A stretch of 64,000 bases of DNA from Candida dubliniensis CD36 (lineage: Eukaryota; Ascomycota; Pichiomycetes; Serinales; Debaryomycetaceae), in NCBI RefSeq assembly GCF_000026945.1, contig NC_012861.1, positions 1,550,001 to 1,614,000 of the forward strand, given 5' to 3'. Under the pieces are notes generated by a model. That model did no database searches. It worked only from the letters and a program-made list of their open reading frames with translations, and was not told the DNA's origin. Each line of letters begins with the position of its first letter. Position 1 is the stretch's first letter. Positions 27,389 through 38,928 of this stretch are shown one piece after another. The translations under genes and the position numbers were made by a program.

Positions 27389-30300
27389 TCTTTATTCTTT
27401 GGGTGTGTTTGTAAACTTGATTTCTTGAGATACAAATTACCAAACAAAAAAAAAAAAATAAACGAAAGTATTTAGAAAAGAAACGAAAACCTCAATAAGG
27501 GATGAAACACGATTTAATCAAGAAAAATAAGTTAAATGGAAAATGAAATTGTAGAGAGAGAAATATAAATCAAGTATTGAATTGAAAAAGCTCATTTTCC
27601 AGAAGGAAACATGTGGACTATAAATAATGTTGATGGAATGAATTTAGACATCATCTGCCACTTCCTTATTCTAGAATTAGGAAATGATTACTCGCATTTT
27701 TCCTTTATTATCATGTATGTATATTATCTTTAATCACACACAAAGTCAATAATTGAACAATAATCAACAATAAAAAGCAAAAGTAGAAGCTAAAAAATTA
27801 TAAACTCTTTTTTTAAACTTATTCTTTATAATTCTTTTTCTTTTTTTTTTTTTTTTTTCATTATCACACAAAAATGCGAACCAATAAAGAAATTAACAAC
27901 AATACACTAACAACAATAAATCATCATTTGATTGATTGTTGTGTGTCTAATTTTGAAAACAACAAAAAAAAAAACTCTTTTTCTTTTCCTTGCAACCTCT
28001 TTTACTTTTAGTTGTTGCTACTACTTGGGTGTAATAAGTGTTATTATTCCTTGATTATTAATTAAGGCCCTTTTAAATCTCAATAGTTGCATAATATATA
28101 ATACAAGCAGCATAGCATATAGGAGGCGATTCTGTACTAGTTAAAGATTTCTGCAACTCTAGCCGCAATGCAAACTATTTCCTCGTCTAACGACTTTGCA
28201 ACGGAAAATACTTGCAGAAAACCAATTCTCTACTTGTTTATACCATCATGAGGATAGTGGCCTACGCTGGGTGACGTCTTTGTGAGGTTTGCATGACAAT
28301 GAAAAGTAAATAAAAAGAATAACCCCCACATACACTCTCGACAATAATCTACAAAGATCATTTTTAAAAAGAGTTGTTGTCACATTCAAGTGTGTAACAA
28401 TCTAATGATGGTCTCATTGAGATCTTGAATACCTTTATATGAAGTTTCAAATATTGGCAGTCCTAAAAATGAGTGTTCGTTAATACCATGGAGCTGTATT
28501 TTCGTCTATTTTAACCTCTTTCAAGTTTCTATGCCAGGTTTTCTTAAACGTTGGATAGTGGTTACAAAAGAATAAAATACCAAACTTGTTTGAAGGTGGA
28601 ATGGACAATAAAATGGGCTTTACATTGCATATCTATACAGAAAAGGGGAATAAGAAGAAAAGAAATGTTACATACCCTTGACTGGTTTGCTGGTTGGTTA
28701 GTTTCGGTTCTAGTAGTAATTTCATCTTGGTCTGGGCTTTTTCACCCTGTACATAATTAGGAAAACAATATGCAGGGTTGGAAAACTTGAGAATCGCTTT
28801 TCCTCTACGGTGTCATTTTTTGTTCATAAATGTTTACAAAAAAAAAACAAAAAAAACCCTCAAAGATTGATATCGTTTAACGAATTGAATGTTTTACACA
28901 CATTTGCTTATACGCTGTCAAGATACTGTTACCTTGAGATCGTCAAGACTTATCTGTTTGAAATGTACTTAGATAAGAAACGAGGTACTAAACCTAATTA
29001 AACAGATCAACATTATCTTTAAACAACAGGCTTTCTGGTTGTTAATTGTTGCTATGTACCCCTGTTAAAAACTGCATTAATTGATGGTTGGGCATTGTTT
29101 TGTTTCTGATAAGATATAGCTGCTTTAGAGTTAGCAAGTATGGGAATAACAGCAGTTATGATGGTGGTGTAGGTTCTTTGGCATTTTTTTTTCCTTTTCC
29201 ATGTCCAGTAATGAAAAAATGCAACATGAACGGTGTTAACAGGACTTGATTCAATTTTAAACAACAACAATAAGGGGAATAAAGAAATTTCAGCATTTAT
29301 CCAAACTAAGAAAGAATAAAAATAAGAATTACAAAGCATCTTTTACTGTGAGTGCTAATTTCATAGTAGCTTTTTAGTTGTAACTTGTATTGTATTTGTT
29401 AAGGTAATGATTAAATGCTGCTTGATTTCAAATGCCATGAAATTCAAATTGTAGTCACATATATTGTCAAATATAGTAACCGGAATAAATCACTTAACAT
29501 CGCACTAATGCCAACAACAAAAGTACTAACAATGAATCCGATTGTGAGCAAGTCTCTACAATAGTATTGAAAAATGAGTGAGCAAACTGTATGACGACAT
29601 GTTTTACAAGAATCGGCCTGACTTGTAGTTGAAAATAAAATGAAAGGGGGTGGTGGGAGGAGGGAGCAAAAATCAAAGATAGGAACTCAGCTTTTGCCAC
29701 AATAGATAAATGATATTCTTATGCGTTACATTATTACGCATTAATGTTTAAGGTTTCTTCCATAACTTTAAAAGTGACTTCTTCCAATTTATTCTAAGAT
29801 TAGGATAATCTAAAAGTTTATTCCAAATAATTAACAATGCCACTTTTCTTTAGCTTTGTTGTTGTATTTGAGGGGGAGCGGGGGTGAACTGTAGCCTTCT
29901 ACTATCATATAAATTGATAAGCTTGTGTATAAAGTTGATACTACTGAATCATTATCTTTTTCTATCCTTGTTGTTTTCCACTTCAGAGATGGTTGCGTTT
30001 GAAAAAATCTAATTCAGAGTGTTTGTATACATACAACAACAGTAGACGAGAATTGTGTTCACTGTATTGTTTGTTTTTGTTATTTGGTTTTCTGAAACTG
30101 GCTTCTATATTGTTCTCATAAGAATATCTGACTATTTTTAGTACGTTTGTTCCAGTGAAAATTTCTATAGCCCAGTCCAAGGTTTTAGTTGTTCCTCGTT
30201 CGATTGTTGGTAGCCCCACTCCGTGATTGTTTGTGCAAGCTTGATACAGTAATGGAGAATTTTTTCATTGTTACACGCATCTCGACGCGGTACAAAACGG

Positions 30301-30496
30301 GGGAAAAAAGAATAACAACTAAAAATAAACACTATGAAATTCGACAACAATACACAACTTCAGGGTAGAGGAGGGAGCAAGGCAAAGAAAAAAAAAAAAA
30401 AGGTGAAGAATTTAAAAGAATCATGATGCTGTTAGCAATCTTGTTCTCTTCAAGTTTCTATCTCAAATCTACAGTAACAAGTACTTCTTTCAAGCA
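27389..30496. other. 3.1 kb intergenic region upstream of YVC1, no convincing gene
   Basis: This is the longest gene-free stretch in the window. It lies between two divergent starts, so it is promoter sequence for both neighbours or contains untranslated or noncoding transcription. It holds many A/T tracts (for example a long T-run around 27838-27858), and short frames of 60-95 codons whose composition is not protein-like. I found no tRNA, no LTR and no obvious snoRNA boxes. Long upstream regions in C. albicans often belong to regulated or filamentation-linked genes. Confidence 0.5.
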
Positions 30497-32524
30497 ATGC
30501 CTGAACTTGATTTGGAGGAAAACAATCCTTTATTACCTCCATCACAAGTAAATGATGAGAATTATGAAGGTTCCATTTATGGGAATGACGCAAGATTTTG
30601 TCCCAACTCAAGGCAGGTTTTCAGGATTTGTTCTAATTTGAAATTGTTAATTGACAAAATAATCCCAATTTGTTTCAAAGAAGAGGAAATCACTTCTTCT
30701 AATTCGGCCATTTTGAGTGACCCGGTAATTGACTTGGTGTATCAAGCCGCAGGTGGTAAAGGTGACGGTAAGGAAGGTACTTCGTCGTACAAATATCGTG
30801 GAAGTTTGGTGTTTTGTTTATTGAAAGTATGCGATTGGTATTGGCAGCAGTCTGAATACGAATTATCCGATAACGAATTGTACTCGTTACGTGCATTGAC
30901 AGCACAAACTATTGCTGCAATTGTCATTGAACGTGAAAAAAGGGACAAGTATTTGTTTTTAACTATGTTGTGTCATAGATACACCATTTGTGTTAACGGG
31001 GTGGATGCCACCCCCGTTAGTGCCTTGGAAATGGCTGTTGATATGCATTCTACTATTGTTATTGGATCTTCTGGGTATCAAAGATGCATCAAGTGGTTAT
31101 GGAGAGGTTGGATCATCCAATCTTCAACTGATCCTCATTCCTATGTTTTATACAAGGGAGCAGCATCACAGTCATTTAGAACCCATTTTGATCCGGCCAG
31201 AATCAAGACTCCTTTGTATCAAAATATTTTAGAAATCTTTTTGAGTATTATTTACTTGACTATTTTCACAATTGTCGTAAATACTCACGACACCCTCACT
31301 GGAGACATTGATTTTTTCGAAATAGTGTTGTATTTGTTCACAATCGGATACATTTTGGATGAGTTTATCAAGTTCTATCACGTTGGTTGGAATTATTTGG
31401 GATTTTGGAATGCCTTTAATGACACAATGTATAGTATATTAACCGTTGCCATGTGTTTCAGAGTCGCCAGTGTTAATGCCCATGGAGCTACCAGAATTAG
31501 ATACGATGAAATATCATTCAGGGTTTTGGCATGTGCCTCTCCGTTAATGTGGTCGAGATTATTGTTATTCTTGGACGCCTACAAATTTGTTGGAGCCATG
31601 ATCGTTGTTTTGAAAACCATGATGAAAGAATCCATATTGTTCTTCTTTTTGTTATTTGTTGTCATTGTCGGGTTCTTGCAGGGATTCATTGGTTTAGATT
31701 CATCTGATGGTAAAAACGAAGCCACGCAAAGAATTTTAATATCATTAGTGAAAGCTGTTATTGGAGGCTCATCGTTTGAAGATATGGGGAATTTGGTTCC
31801 TCCGTATGCTTCGGTTTTATATTATTTTTACCAATTCATGTTGACGGTTATATTGATGAATATTTTGATTGCGTTATATTCAACTGCCTATGCTGCCATT
31901 GTTGAAAATGCTACCGATGAATATTTTGCATTGGTTGCTCACAAAACATTGAGATACATCAGAGCACCAGATCAAAACTTGTATGTTCCACCTTTTAACT
32001 TGCTTGAGCTTTTGATTACTCCAATTGGCTGGTTCGTATCCACCAGTACATGGAAGAACATCAACTACTATGTGATGTTGATAATTTATTCTCCATTATT
32101 GGCATATATTACATCTGACGAGTTGTCCAACGCCAGAAGAATACAATACAACCGATTCAAGGGATTGCCCGACGATGCTAATGAAATTGACACCGAGTGG
32201 GACTTGACTGATGGGTACGATGAAGATTCCACCGGGGATGGTGACAATTCTTGGGATAGAATTAGGGAAAGAAATCTGGAAATCACCGAGGAATTAAGAA
32301 TTCAACGTGAAGGTGAAAGACAAGATCCGGAATTTATGATAAACACTCATCAGTTTAGTGAAAAAATTGATAAAGTTGTCAAACCAGTTGAACAAGCAGG
32401 TAAAGCTGGTGTCAATTGGCAGATTTATGAAGTCATTGAAAAGATTGACAAATTGACTAATTTGTTGGAAGTTGTTGTTGCAGAAAATCAAGAATTGAAA
32501 AAGAAATTTGAAAGTAAAGCTTAG
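30497..32524 (+). CDS. YVC1: Vacuolar TRP-type cation channel
   Basis: The 675-residue protein has exactly the length of S. cerevisiae Yvc1, the vacuolar membrane TRPY channel that releases Ca2+ to the cytosol on osmotic or mechanical stimulus. The soluble N-terminal domain (about 1-235) includes LRALTAQTIAAIVIEREKRDKYLFLTMLCHRYT. Six membrane segments follow (about 240-480), for example FLSIIYLTIFTIVV, SILFFFLLFVVIVGFLQGFIGLD and FMLTVILMNILIALYSTAYAAIVENATDEYFALVAHKTLRYIRAP, which is the S6/TRP-helix region. The C-terminal tail has a coiled-coil end (YEVIEKIDKLTNLLEVVVAENQELKKKF) and an acidic patch (DGYDEDSTGDGDN), where Ca2+ regulation is described in yeast. A perfect-looking GC-rich hairpin sits in the coding DNA at 30994-31019. 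Confidence 0.95.
   Translation: MPELDLEENNPLLPPSQVNDENYEGSIYGNDARFCPNSRQVFRICSNLKLLIDKIIPICFKEEEITSSNSAILSDPVIDLVYQAAGGKGDGKEGTSSYKYRGSLVFCLLKVCDWYWQQSEYELSDNELYSLRALTAQTIAAIVIEREKRDKYLFLTMLCHRYTICVNGVDATPVSALEMAVDMHSTIVIGSSGYQRCIKWLWRGWIIQSSTDPHSYVLYKGAASQSFRTHFDPARIKTPLYQNILEIFLSIIYLTIFTIVVNTHDTLTGDIDFFEIVLYLFTIGYILDEFIKFYHVGWNYLGFWNAFNDTMYSILTVAMCFRVASVNAHGATRIRYDEISFRVLACASPLMWSRLLLFLDAYKFVGAMIVVLKTMMKESILFFFLLFVVIVGFLQGFIGLDSSDGKNEATQRILISLVKAVIGGSSFEDMGNLVPPYASVLYYFYQFMLTVILMNILIALYSTAYAAIVENATDEYFALVAHKTLRYIRAPDQNLYVPPFNLLELLITPIGWFVSTSTWKNINYYVMLIIYSPLLAYITSDELSNARRIQYNRFKGLPDDANEIDTEWDLTDGYDEDSTGDGDNSWDRIRERNLEITEELRIQREGERQDPEFMINTHQFSEKIDKVVKPVEQAGKAGVNWQIYEVIEKIDKLTNLLEVVVAENQELKKKFESKA
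30994..31019. repeat. Strong GC-rich inverted repeat inside YVC1
   Basis: The arms TAACGGGGTGG (30994-31004) and CCACCCCCGTTA (31008-31019) are complementary apart from one bulged base and are separated by a three-base ATG loop. It encodes VNGVDATPV in the N-terminal domain. Confidence 0.85.
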
Positions 32525-33801
32525 AGTTGAAGTTTTTTTCGAAAAAGGTAATCTTAGATGGTAAAATCAAAATAATTCATGGTTATAAAGATTTTTGAAA
32601 GGGAAAAACAAACAGAGAAAACAATGTCGGTTTATTAATGTTTGTGGCATTTGATAGATAGATTAATTGATTGTTGTTTTTATTGTTTACATTAAGAAAT
32701 GAACTCACTCTAATCGACATTACATTACAATTAATGGTTGTAATTTTTAAACTTATTGTGGGTTGTTGCAGATATTCATTCCCCAAAATGTTGTTTTAGT
32801 TTTTCTTAGCCGTCAAAGGAAAAGTCCTCTTCAACGAGAGTGTATATAAATAGCTTTTAAGTATTATATTACACGACATTTTTGTTTTATTTTCTTGTAC
32901 TTTGCTGGGGGTAGTCGTGATGGAAAACTACTAGACTGGTTATATTGAAAAACAAGTGTAGACTTGAATTCTGTTACTAATGTTTATGATTATTCTAGAA
33001 ATGCAGCAAAAACAAGAATGGGCAATGCTAAATATGTAAAAATGCAATGCGTAATTAATTTCGCCAGTGGTCATGGAGCAAAACTATCAATGTACAAATG
33101 ACATGGCCACATTTTTTTAATGTGCATCACAAATCATCAATGTCCCGGATGTTAGTAGGACTGCCTGAAATCATAACATGTTTTGGAATTCCACCAATAT
33201 TGTTGCAGTTTTACTAACAACTAAAATTTAATATCAGGGACACTCTACATGAAAATATATATGGTATTCTCTAATATTGCTATAAATACGGTAGCTTTTT
33301 AATTGGCTTGTAGTCGCATGAATACATTTAAACTAAATAATAAGCATCTGGTGTAAAAGAATACTTAAAAATAAAACGCCTAATAAAATAATATTACTTG
33401 AAAAGACTAGGTAGAAAGAAGGATAATATGTGAGAAAATAAACCAAAAAACTGACAAGAAAATTTTAAGGGAAAAATAGCCAAATTAATTTTTATTAGAA
33501 CCACCCAAAGAGAGAGAGAGAGAGAGACAGATAGAAAAAAATTTTAACCTTTGAACACCTACTTCATTAAAACTCTTACCACCAGAAGTTAAACATAAAC
33601 AACACCAATCCAATCAGTACTAGTTTTGTTAAAGTGCCACCAATACAAAGGAAAATAATTAGTTTGTATAATTGCCAATATTCAGTTAATATTACATTGC
33701 TTTAAAGGATAGGTTTCCATCCCCAATTTTGTTTTTATTTTATTGTTCTATTTTCTTTCGGATTTAATCCTTTCGTGAACTTCTTTGTATCAGAGAAAGG
33801 C
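32525..33801. other. 1.28 kb intergenic region between YVC1 and NST1
   Basis: No gene is seen. An (AG)9 dinucleotide run lies at 33509-33526, about 280 bases before the NST1 ATG, followed by an AT-rich leader. Short frames in the YVC1 3' flank are not protein-like. Confidence 0.55.
33509..33526. repeat. (AG)9 dinucleotide repeat in the NST1 promoter
   Basis: Nine AG units lie upstream of NST1 in otherwise AT-rich DNA. GA repeats can bind GAGA-like factors or simply be a microsatellite. Confidence 0.9.
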
Positions 33802-36800
33802 ATGTCAGACATAATGGATAGGGTAGATAATTCGACAAGAAAGTTTAAATTGGGTGATAATATTCACTTTGAGATATCTTCATCGGCAAATATACAGGGG
33901 AGTAGCAATCAAATACACCGAAAACAACAGCAACTGACAAATTCCAACCAACAAGAACATTCTCAACAAGCTCGACATCAACTGGGCCAGTCAACCACTA
34001 ATACCACTTCGAGGAAAAAAAGAAAAAAGCATAAGAAGAAGAGCAAGATTTCTACAGTGCAAGCCCATTTGAATAACCCTGAAGACGACTACCCCACATC
34101 AAGGGTTATTAAACAGGCGCCAAATGGAGATGTGATAGTTGAAAGTTTGGATGACAAAGACGAAAGCCATCACCATCACCACCATGAATACAATGAGCAT
34201 GACGATAGTTGTGAATACCATCCTAATAGTAAACCTAATACCCGAAAAAATTCTTCCGTAAATGAAAGCACTCATAATAAAATATGGGATAGTGCGTCCA
34301 TTGAAGAACAGGAGCGATTAAAAGAATTTTGGGAATCGTTGGATGAAAGCAAAAAATTAGACTTGGTTAAAATTGATAAGGACTCCATAATGAGAATGTT
34401 CAAGAATGAAACTAGACATCATTTGCAACAACAACTACTGCTTCTGCTGCTGCTGCTGCAACAACAGAATGTGTCTGTTACAAATGCCAATGGTACTAAC
34501 AGTAGTATTAATAATAATAGTAATACCAATAATGGCAACAACACTAATTCATGTGCTTGCAAATATTGTGGACGAAGAAATAGTATTATTGAAGAAGAAT
34601 TGGAAAGTATCTATGACAACCATTTTGATGATATCATAGATTTCATTCATGAGGTACGAGATATAAATGATTTAAATGCTTTGCCAGGATTATTGTTTGG
34701 TGGATTCCATATGTTGGAAGAAGAGCGAAGATTACAAAAGCGACAACAAAAGTATAAAGAAAAATGGAATCATTCACATCACTCTTCTAGTGTACTGCCC
34801 CAACCAGAATCGCAAGATCAGAACCAATTGAAAAAATCCTCTGGTCAAAATGAGACAAAAACAATTTCCATTGAAGATGAAATGGACAAGTTTAAATCTC
34901 ATCTTGCAAAGATGTCTATTCTGAATAGCCAACTGAATCCTAATCAACTATCAGAAATTCATTTACAATTGAAAAATGAAGACGGAAACTTGACAGGCAC
35001 AACTGAATCTCAATTATTTAATAAATTACTAGATCCAAAGTTGTTTGAAGCCTTGGAAAATATGGATTTAGACAAGATGAAAGAAATGTCCAAGATGGAT
35101 CCCAAAAACTTGAATAATGTCAATATTTTGGAAAAGGCAACCTCATTAAGGGAAATTGTTCGTGATTTGAATAATGCCGATCGATCAAGTCTACAAAAAG
35201 GGATTTCTCATGTTTCCAATATGGGCAAATTTTTTTCAAATCTTGCCACATTAAATAATGCAAAAAGCTTGCCAGAAGTTGTTGCCTCTGGTGGATTAGA
35301 TGACCAGCTATCCAAAGGGCTATCATCATTTGCCGAAGATCTATTGAAAAATGATGGTAACTCATTCATTGGAATGATGGAAGCACTTTCTGAATCTAGA
35401 ACTGCCCGAGAAGAATTATTGAAGGAAACAGCGATATTGCAAGAGCCACAAGAACAAAAACTGGTTTCAATGGGCCAAAATGAACAACTGGGTGATGTGT
35501 GGATCGATGATGATGACGATAAAGTGGATGTAGAAATACATACATGTGATAACCCCAATCATCATCATCACCACCATCACCATCACTCCCGCCAGCTCCA
35601 CAACCACCAGCAATGTCACAATCATAGACATAGACGTCGTTTTGAAGAATTAGATGATGAGCATGATCAAGAAGATGAAGATGAGGAATTGGAAGATGAT
35701 GAAGAAGATTATGGTGATGAATATGACGATGACGATGAAGAAGAAGACGACGATGATGATGATGATGATGAAGATGATGACATTGAAGATGAAGGTGCAA
35801 GTGATACTGAATCTGAAATATCAGAAGAAGAAAAAATGCAAGAAATCCGTCGTTTGTTCTTGATACAAGTAATTAAACTATTTCAAGAGAGATTGAAAAA
35901 TGCATATAAAGAAAAGTTGTCTCAGGATCGAACTCAAAAATTGATTGAAGAACTAGAGGCTGAAGAAAATGCCAAAAAGGAACGTGAATTGAAAAAGTTG
36001 AGACAAAAGGAAAAGGCAAAAGAGAAGAAGCGGTTACAGCAATTGGCCAAAGAAGAAGAGAGAAAGAGAAAGGAGGAAGAATTAAAGGCTAAAGAGGAAG
36101 AGCAAAGATTACAGAAAGAAAAACTAAAAGCTGAGCAGAAGAAACGAAAAGAAGAAGCAAGGTTGAAAAGAGAAGAGGAAAAGAAAAAGAAAATTGAAGA
36201 ACAGAAACGCAAAGAAGAAGAACATCGGAAGAAAGTCGAGGCTCAACAGAAACGTGAAGCTGAAGCTAAAAAATTGAAAGAAGAACGTAGACGGAAAGCT
36301 GAAGAGGAGAGAAAGCAGAAAGAAGAAGAAAAGAAACAAAAAGAATTATTGAAAAAGCAAAAGGAGGAAGAAAAAAGACAGAAAGAATTATTGAGGAAAC
36401 AAAAGGAAGAAGAAACCGAGAAAGAAGCAGCTAGAATTAAGAACAAACTGATGTTAAATGATGATGATGAGCTTGCAAGGCAAATTGAGGCTGAGAAATT
36501 CAAGTTGTCAGCAGCTGTCAACACTGCCCTCCCTGCATCCACTTCTTCTGTGTCAGCAGCGGTTGCCAATAATCCATTATTGAATCATTTATATCCGGGA
36601 TCAGTTCCGACTACACCTTCTACAGCTAGTTTGCCAGCGTTGTCGCCGTTACAGCCAACCTCTGCAAAGCTCGTATCACAGCTGTTTGATCAGCAACAAC
36701 AACAACAAAAGGTACTGCAAGAAAAATTTTCTCAGACCAGCAACACTCAGCTGCCAAATCAACAACCACATTCGTCGATATCTTCGTTTCAATTTTCATC

Positions 36801-38009
36801 AGAATATAATCCTAATGCTAATGTATTTCACAATAATTCTTCGTTATTATCTCATCCTTCAATGTTGAATTCTCCTCAAACTGCTTCCACCAACTTGTTG
36901 AACGGGAACTCTCCAATAGTACCAAACGTAACAGCCAATATTTCTTTAGGTGCCACTAATGCTAGTAGCTTGTCCCCTTGGTCAAGTAAGTCCAGATTGA
37001 ACTCATTGACTAATTCTACACAGCCTTTTATTGGTAGTAATCAATTTGCTCAAGCCAGTGCTGCAAGTTTCAATGGTGCAGGAAACTCTGTACAACAGAG
37101 TAGTAACTTTAGTCCATTCAATGCATTCAGTGATCCTTTCCTGATACTTTCAAAACAACGGGTCCAACAGGTGTAAATTCTAATATTTGGTTGAACTCAA
37201 GTAACATTGGTAATAATAGTAGTAACCAACTGGGAATCAGTGCACCAGCTACAACTTCAACTAACACTAGTTCCCGTAATAATTCTATTTGGGGTAATAC
37301 TAATTCCAATAAGGTTACCGAGCCATCATTATTGAATAACAGCAACAACGGTGGATTGATGTCCGTTGAGAGTAATGGCCTTTGGAACAGTAACGGTGGC
37401 AATAATCAACCTATTCGTTCTTCTAGCGTCACTGGTATAAATAGTAACTTGTCAACAATCAATTCTATCAGTTCCGTGGACATTGAGTTGATTCAATCTG
37501 CGGCATTTAACTGTTTTCAAATATTACAAAATAGTGGCCAGCTAGAATTTGGTGTCGCTCCACTAATGAGATTATTCCAAAATGTGAAAACTATTTTAAA
37601 TAAGCCAAGTTTGACGGTCAATCAATTCTTAAATTGTTGTACTATCAATTCAAGTGTTTACCTGTTTTACCTCAAATATGATGATTTTGGTAATGTTACA
37701 CATGTTGAAGTGGCATACAATAACGTTCCTAGAGCTTCTCCTCCACCACCAGGAAAAGTTGTCCAGAGCCAACACCACGTTTCTCTGCCATCATTTACTG
37801 CTGGAACTGCGTCTTCGTCATCATTAGCAAAGAGTAATGTGCCTCTAGGATTTATGAATAATGGTGGATCACCTACTGGATTGTTTAATGACATGAATAG
37901 TAGTCATGGTGCAACTTCGTTCTTACCTCCAATTGGTGAGTTGTCTACTAATGATATGGGTAATTCCAACGTGGGTAATAATGGATTTGGCCGTAGGTTA
38001 TGGAATTAA
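33802..38009 (+). CDS. NST1: Nst1-like stress/salt-tolerance protein, coding sequence split by a frame change near its 3' end
   Basis: The long first frame (ATG at 33802) matches fungal Nst1, a low-complexity cytoplasmic protein linked to salt tolerance and to P-body or mRNA factors. In order it has a basic patch RKKRKKHKKK; the conserved helix block IWDSASIEEQERLKEFWESLDESKKLDLVKIDKDSIMRMFK; a Cys-rich CKYCGRR; FIHEVRDINDLNALPGLLFGGFHMLEEER; a His tract; a long Asp/Glu tract; and about 200 residues of charged E/K/R helix. The frame stops at 37174-37176, but another frame, open from 37134, continues the same Asn/Ser-rich style to 38009 (ending GFGRRLWN). It lacks a usable start, so the two parts are almost certainly one gene of about 1400 residues. 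CTG codons at 34438-34458 are Ser in this clade. Confidence 0.8.
34426..34467 (+). repeat. CAA and CTG codon runs in NST1
   Basis: Three CAA codons are followed by CTA, CTG, CTT and five consecutive CTG codons, then CAA CAA CAG. Under the standard code this is a Leu tract; under CUG-Ser decoding it becomes mainly Ser. Confidence 0.85.
35561..35805 (+). repeat. Trinucleotide-rich region encoding His then Asp/Glu tracts in NST1
   Basis: CAT/CAC repeats encode an uninterrupted run of about ten His. They are followed, after a short His/Arg-rich spacer, by about 50 codons dominated by GAT, GAC and GAA. Such tracts change length easily between alleles. Confidence 0.85.
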
Positions 38010-38928
38010 GAGAGAATTTTTACTTTTTTGTGGTCCTGTCTCTAGTATTTAGTTTAGGTTCTATATGTGTGTTTCAACAATCTTATGGTATGTGTACTTG
38101 TTTGTTACTTGTAGTTTTCGCTTTGTTCTAGTTACGAATGTGGTGGGCAGTACATATATAAACTATTCAATTTGTGAATTGTAAGAGAAATGAAGAGTTA
38201 AAGTCTTCGCCCTGTGGCTATTGTTGTTGTCTCTGGTTGGAGTTTGACAGACAACACAAAATACAAGATACTATTTTTAGGAAATGTAAACAAAAAGTGA
38301 GTTGTGTTTGGATTGGTTTGTGAAGTTTTCAGAATTATGACTGTTAACGAAAAAACTGCCATTAGCTATTCAAACCGGTGAAAGAAGTCAACACGCTTAA
38401 GAGCTGATACAAAGCATGTAAAAAAAAAAAAAGGACATAGAGGTATGTTTTCTTGAATCTGAGATCCTGGCACAGGTCGTTCCAGTGGCCGCCACCTCCC
38501 CCCTCCCTCACTCAGACCAGACCAATTCCATAGCTCAAACGAAGAAGAAAAAAATAAAGTAAAAACTCACAAAAAAAATAGAACAACAGTGTTTCCAAAA
38601 TAATATTTAATTGTTCACTTTCCCTTTATATTTTCAATTCAACATTACTTTTTCTTTTTTTATGGGAATATTCAAAGTCTCATTTAGTAACTTAACAGAC
38701 TGTGTGAAGAAGAATATTTCTAGAAACCAATTAAATTGACAGTAGTCTGATTATGGATCATAACACATTTCCAATTATATAATTTCAGCCCCTTCTCCAA
38801 ATCATTTCCCCCTTTTTCTACTCCTCCACAAATATATATATATATAGACATTCACATAATCAATCAAGAAAGGCATCTATAAATAATAGCAAACTAAGAA
38901 TAACTCATAGAGATCTCCAAACAGATAA
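38010..38928. other. Intergenic region, NST1 3' end and RHO2 promoter
   Basis: No gene is seen. A GC-rich island at about 38480-38515 has pyrimidine-rich CCCCCCT-type sequence that could bind C2H2 repressors or activators such as Mig1 or Nrg1. A (TA)7 TATA-like tract lies at 38833-38846. Confidence 0.5.
38833..38846 (+). promoter_or_regulatory. TATA-like element of RHO2
   Basis: A run of TA dinucleotides lies about 85-95 bases before the ATG, followed by an A-rich leader. The position and sequence fit a core promoter. Confidence 0.45.

Noticed and set aside
28551..30350. Short ORFs of 60-95 codons on both strands upstream of YVC1
   Set aside because: Chance length for AT-rich DNA, with mutually overlapping frames and no recognisable motif or composition.
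35396..36569. Antisense ORFs of 71-135 codons opposite NST1
   Set aside because: These are shadows of the Asp/Glu and Lys/Glu tracts, read as His, Ser or Phe repeats.
37134..37176. Programmed -1 frameshifting in NST1
   Set aside because: No X XXY YYZ heptamer in the zero frame and no obvious downstream stem; an indel is simpler.
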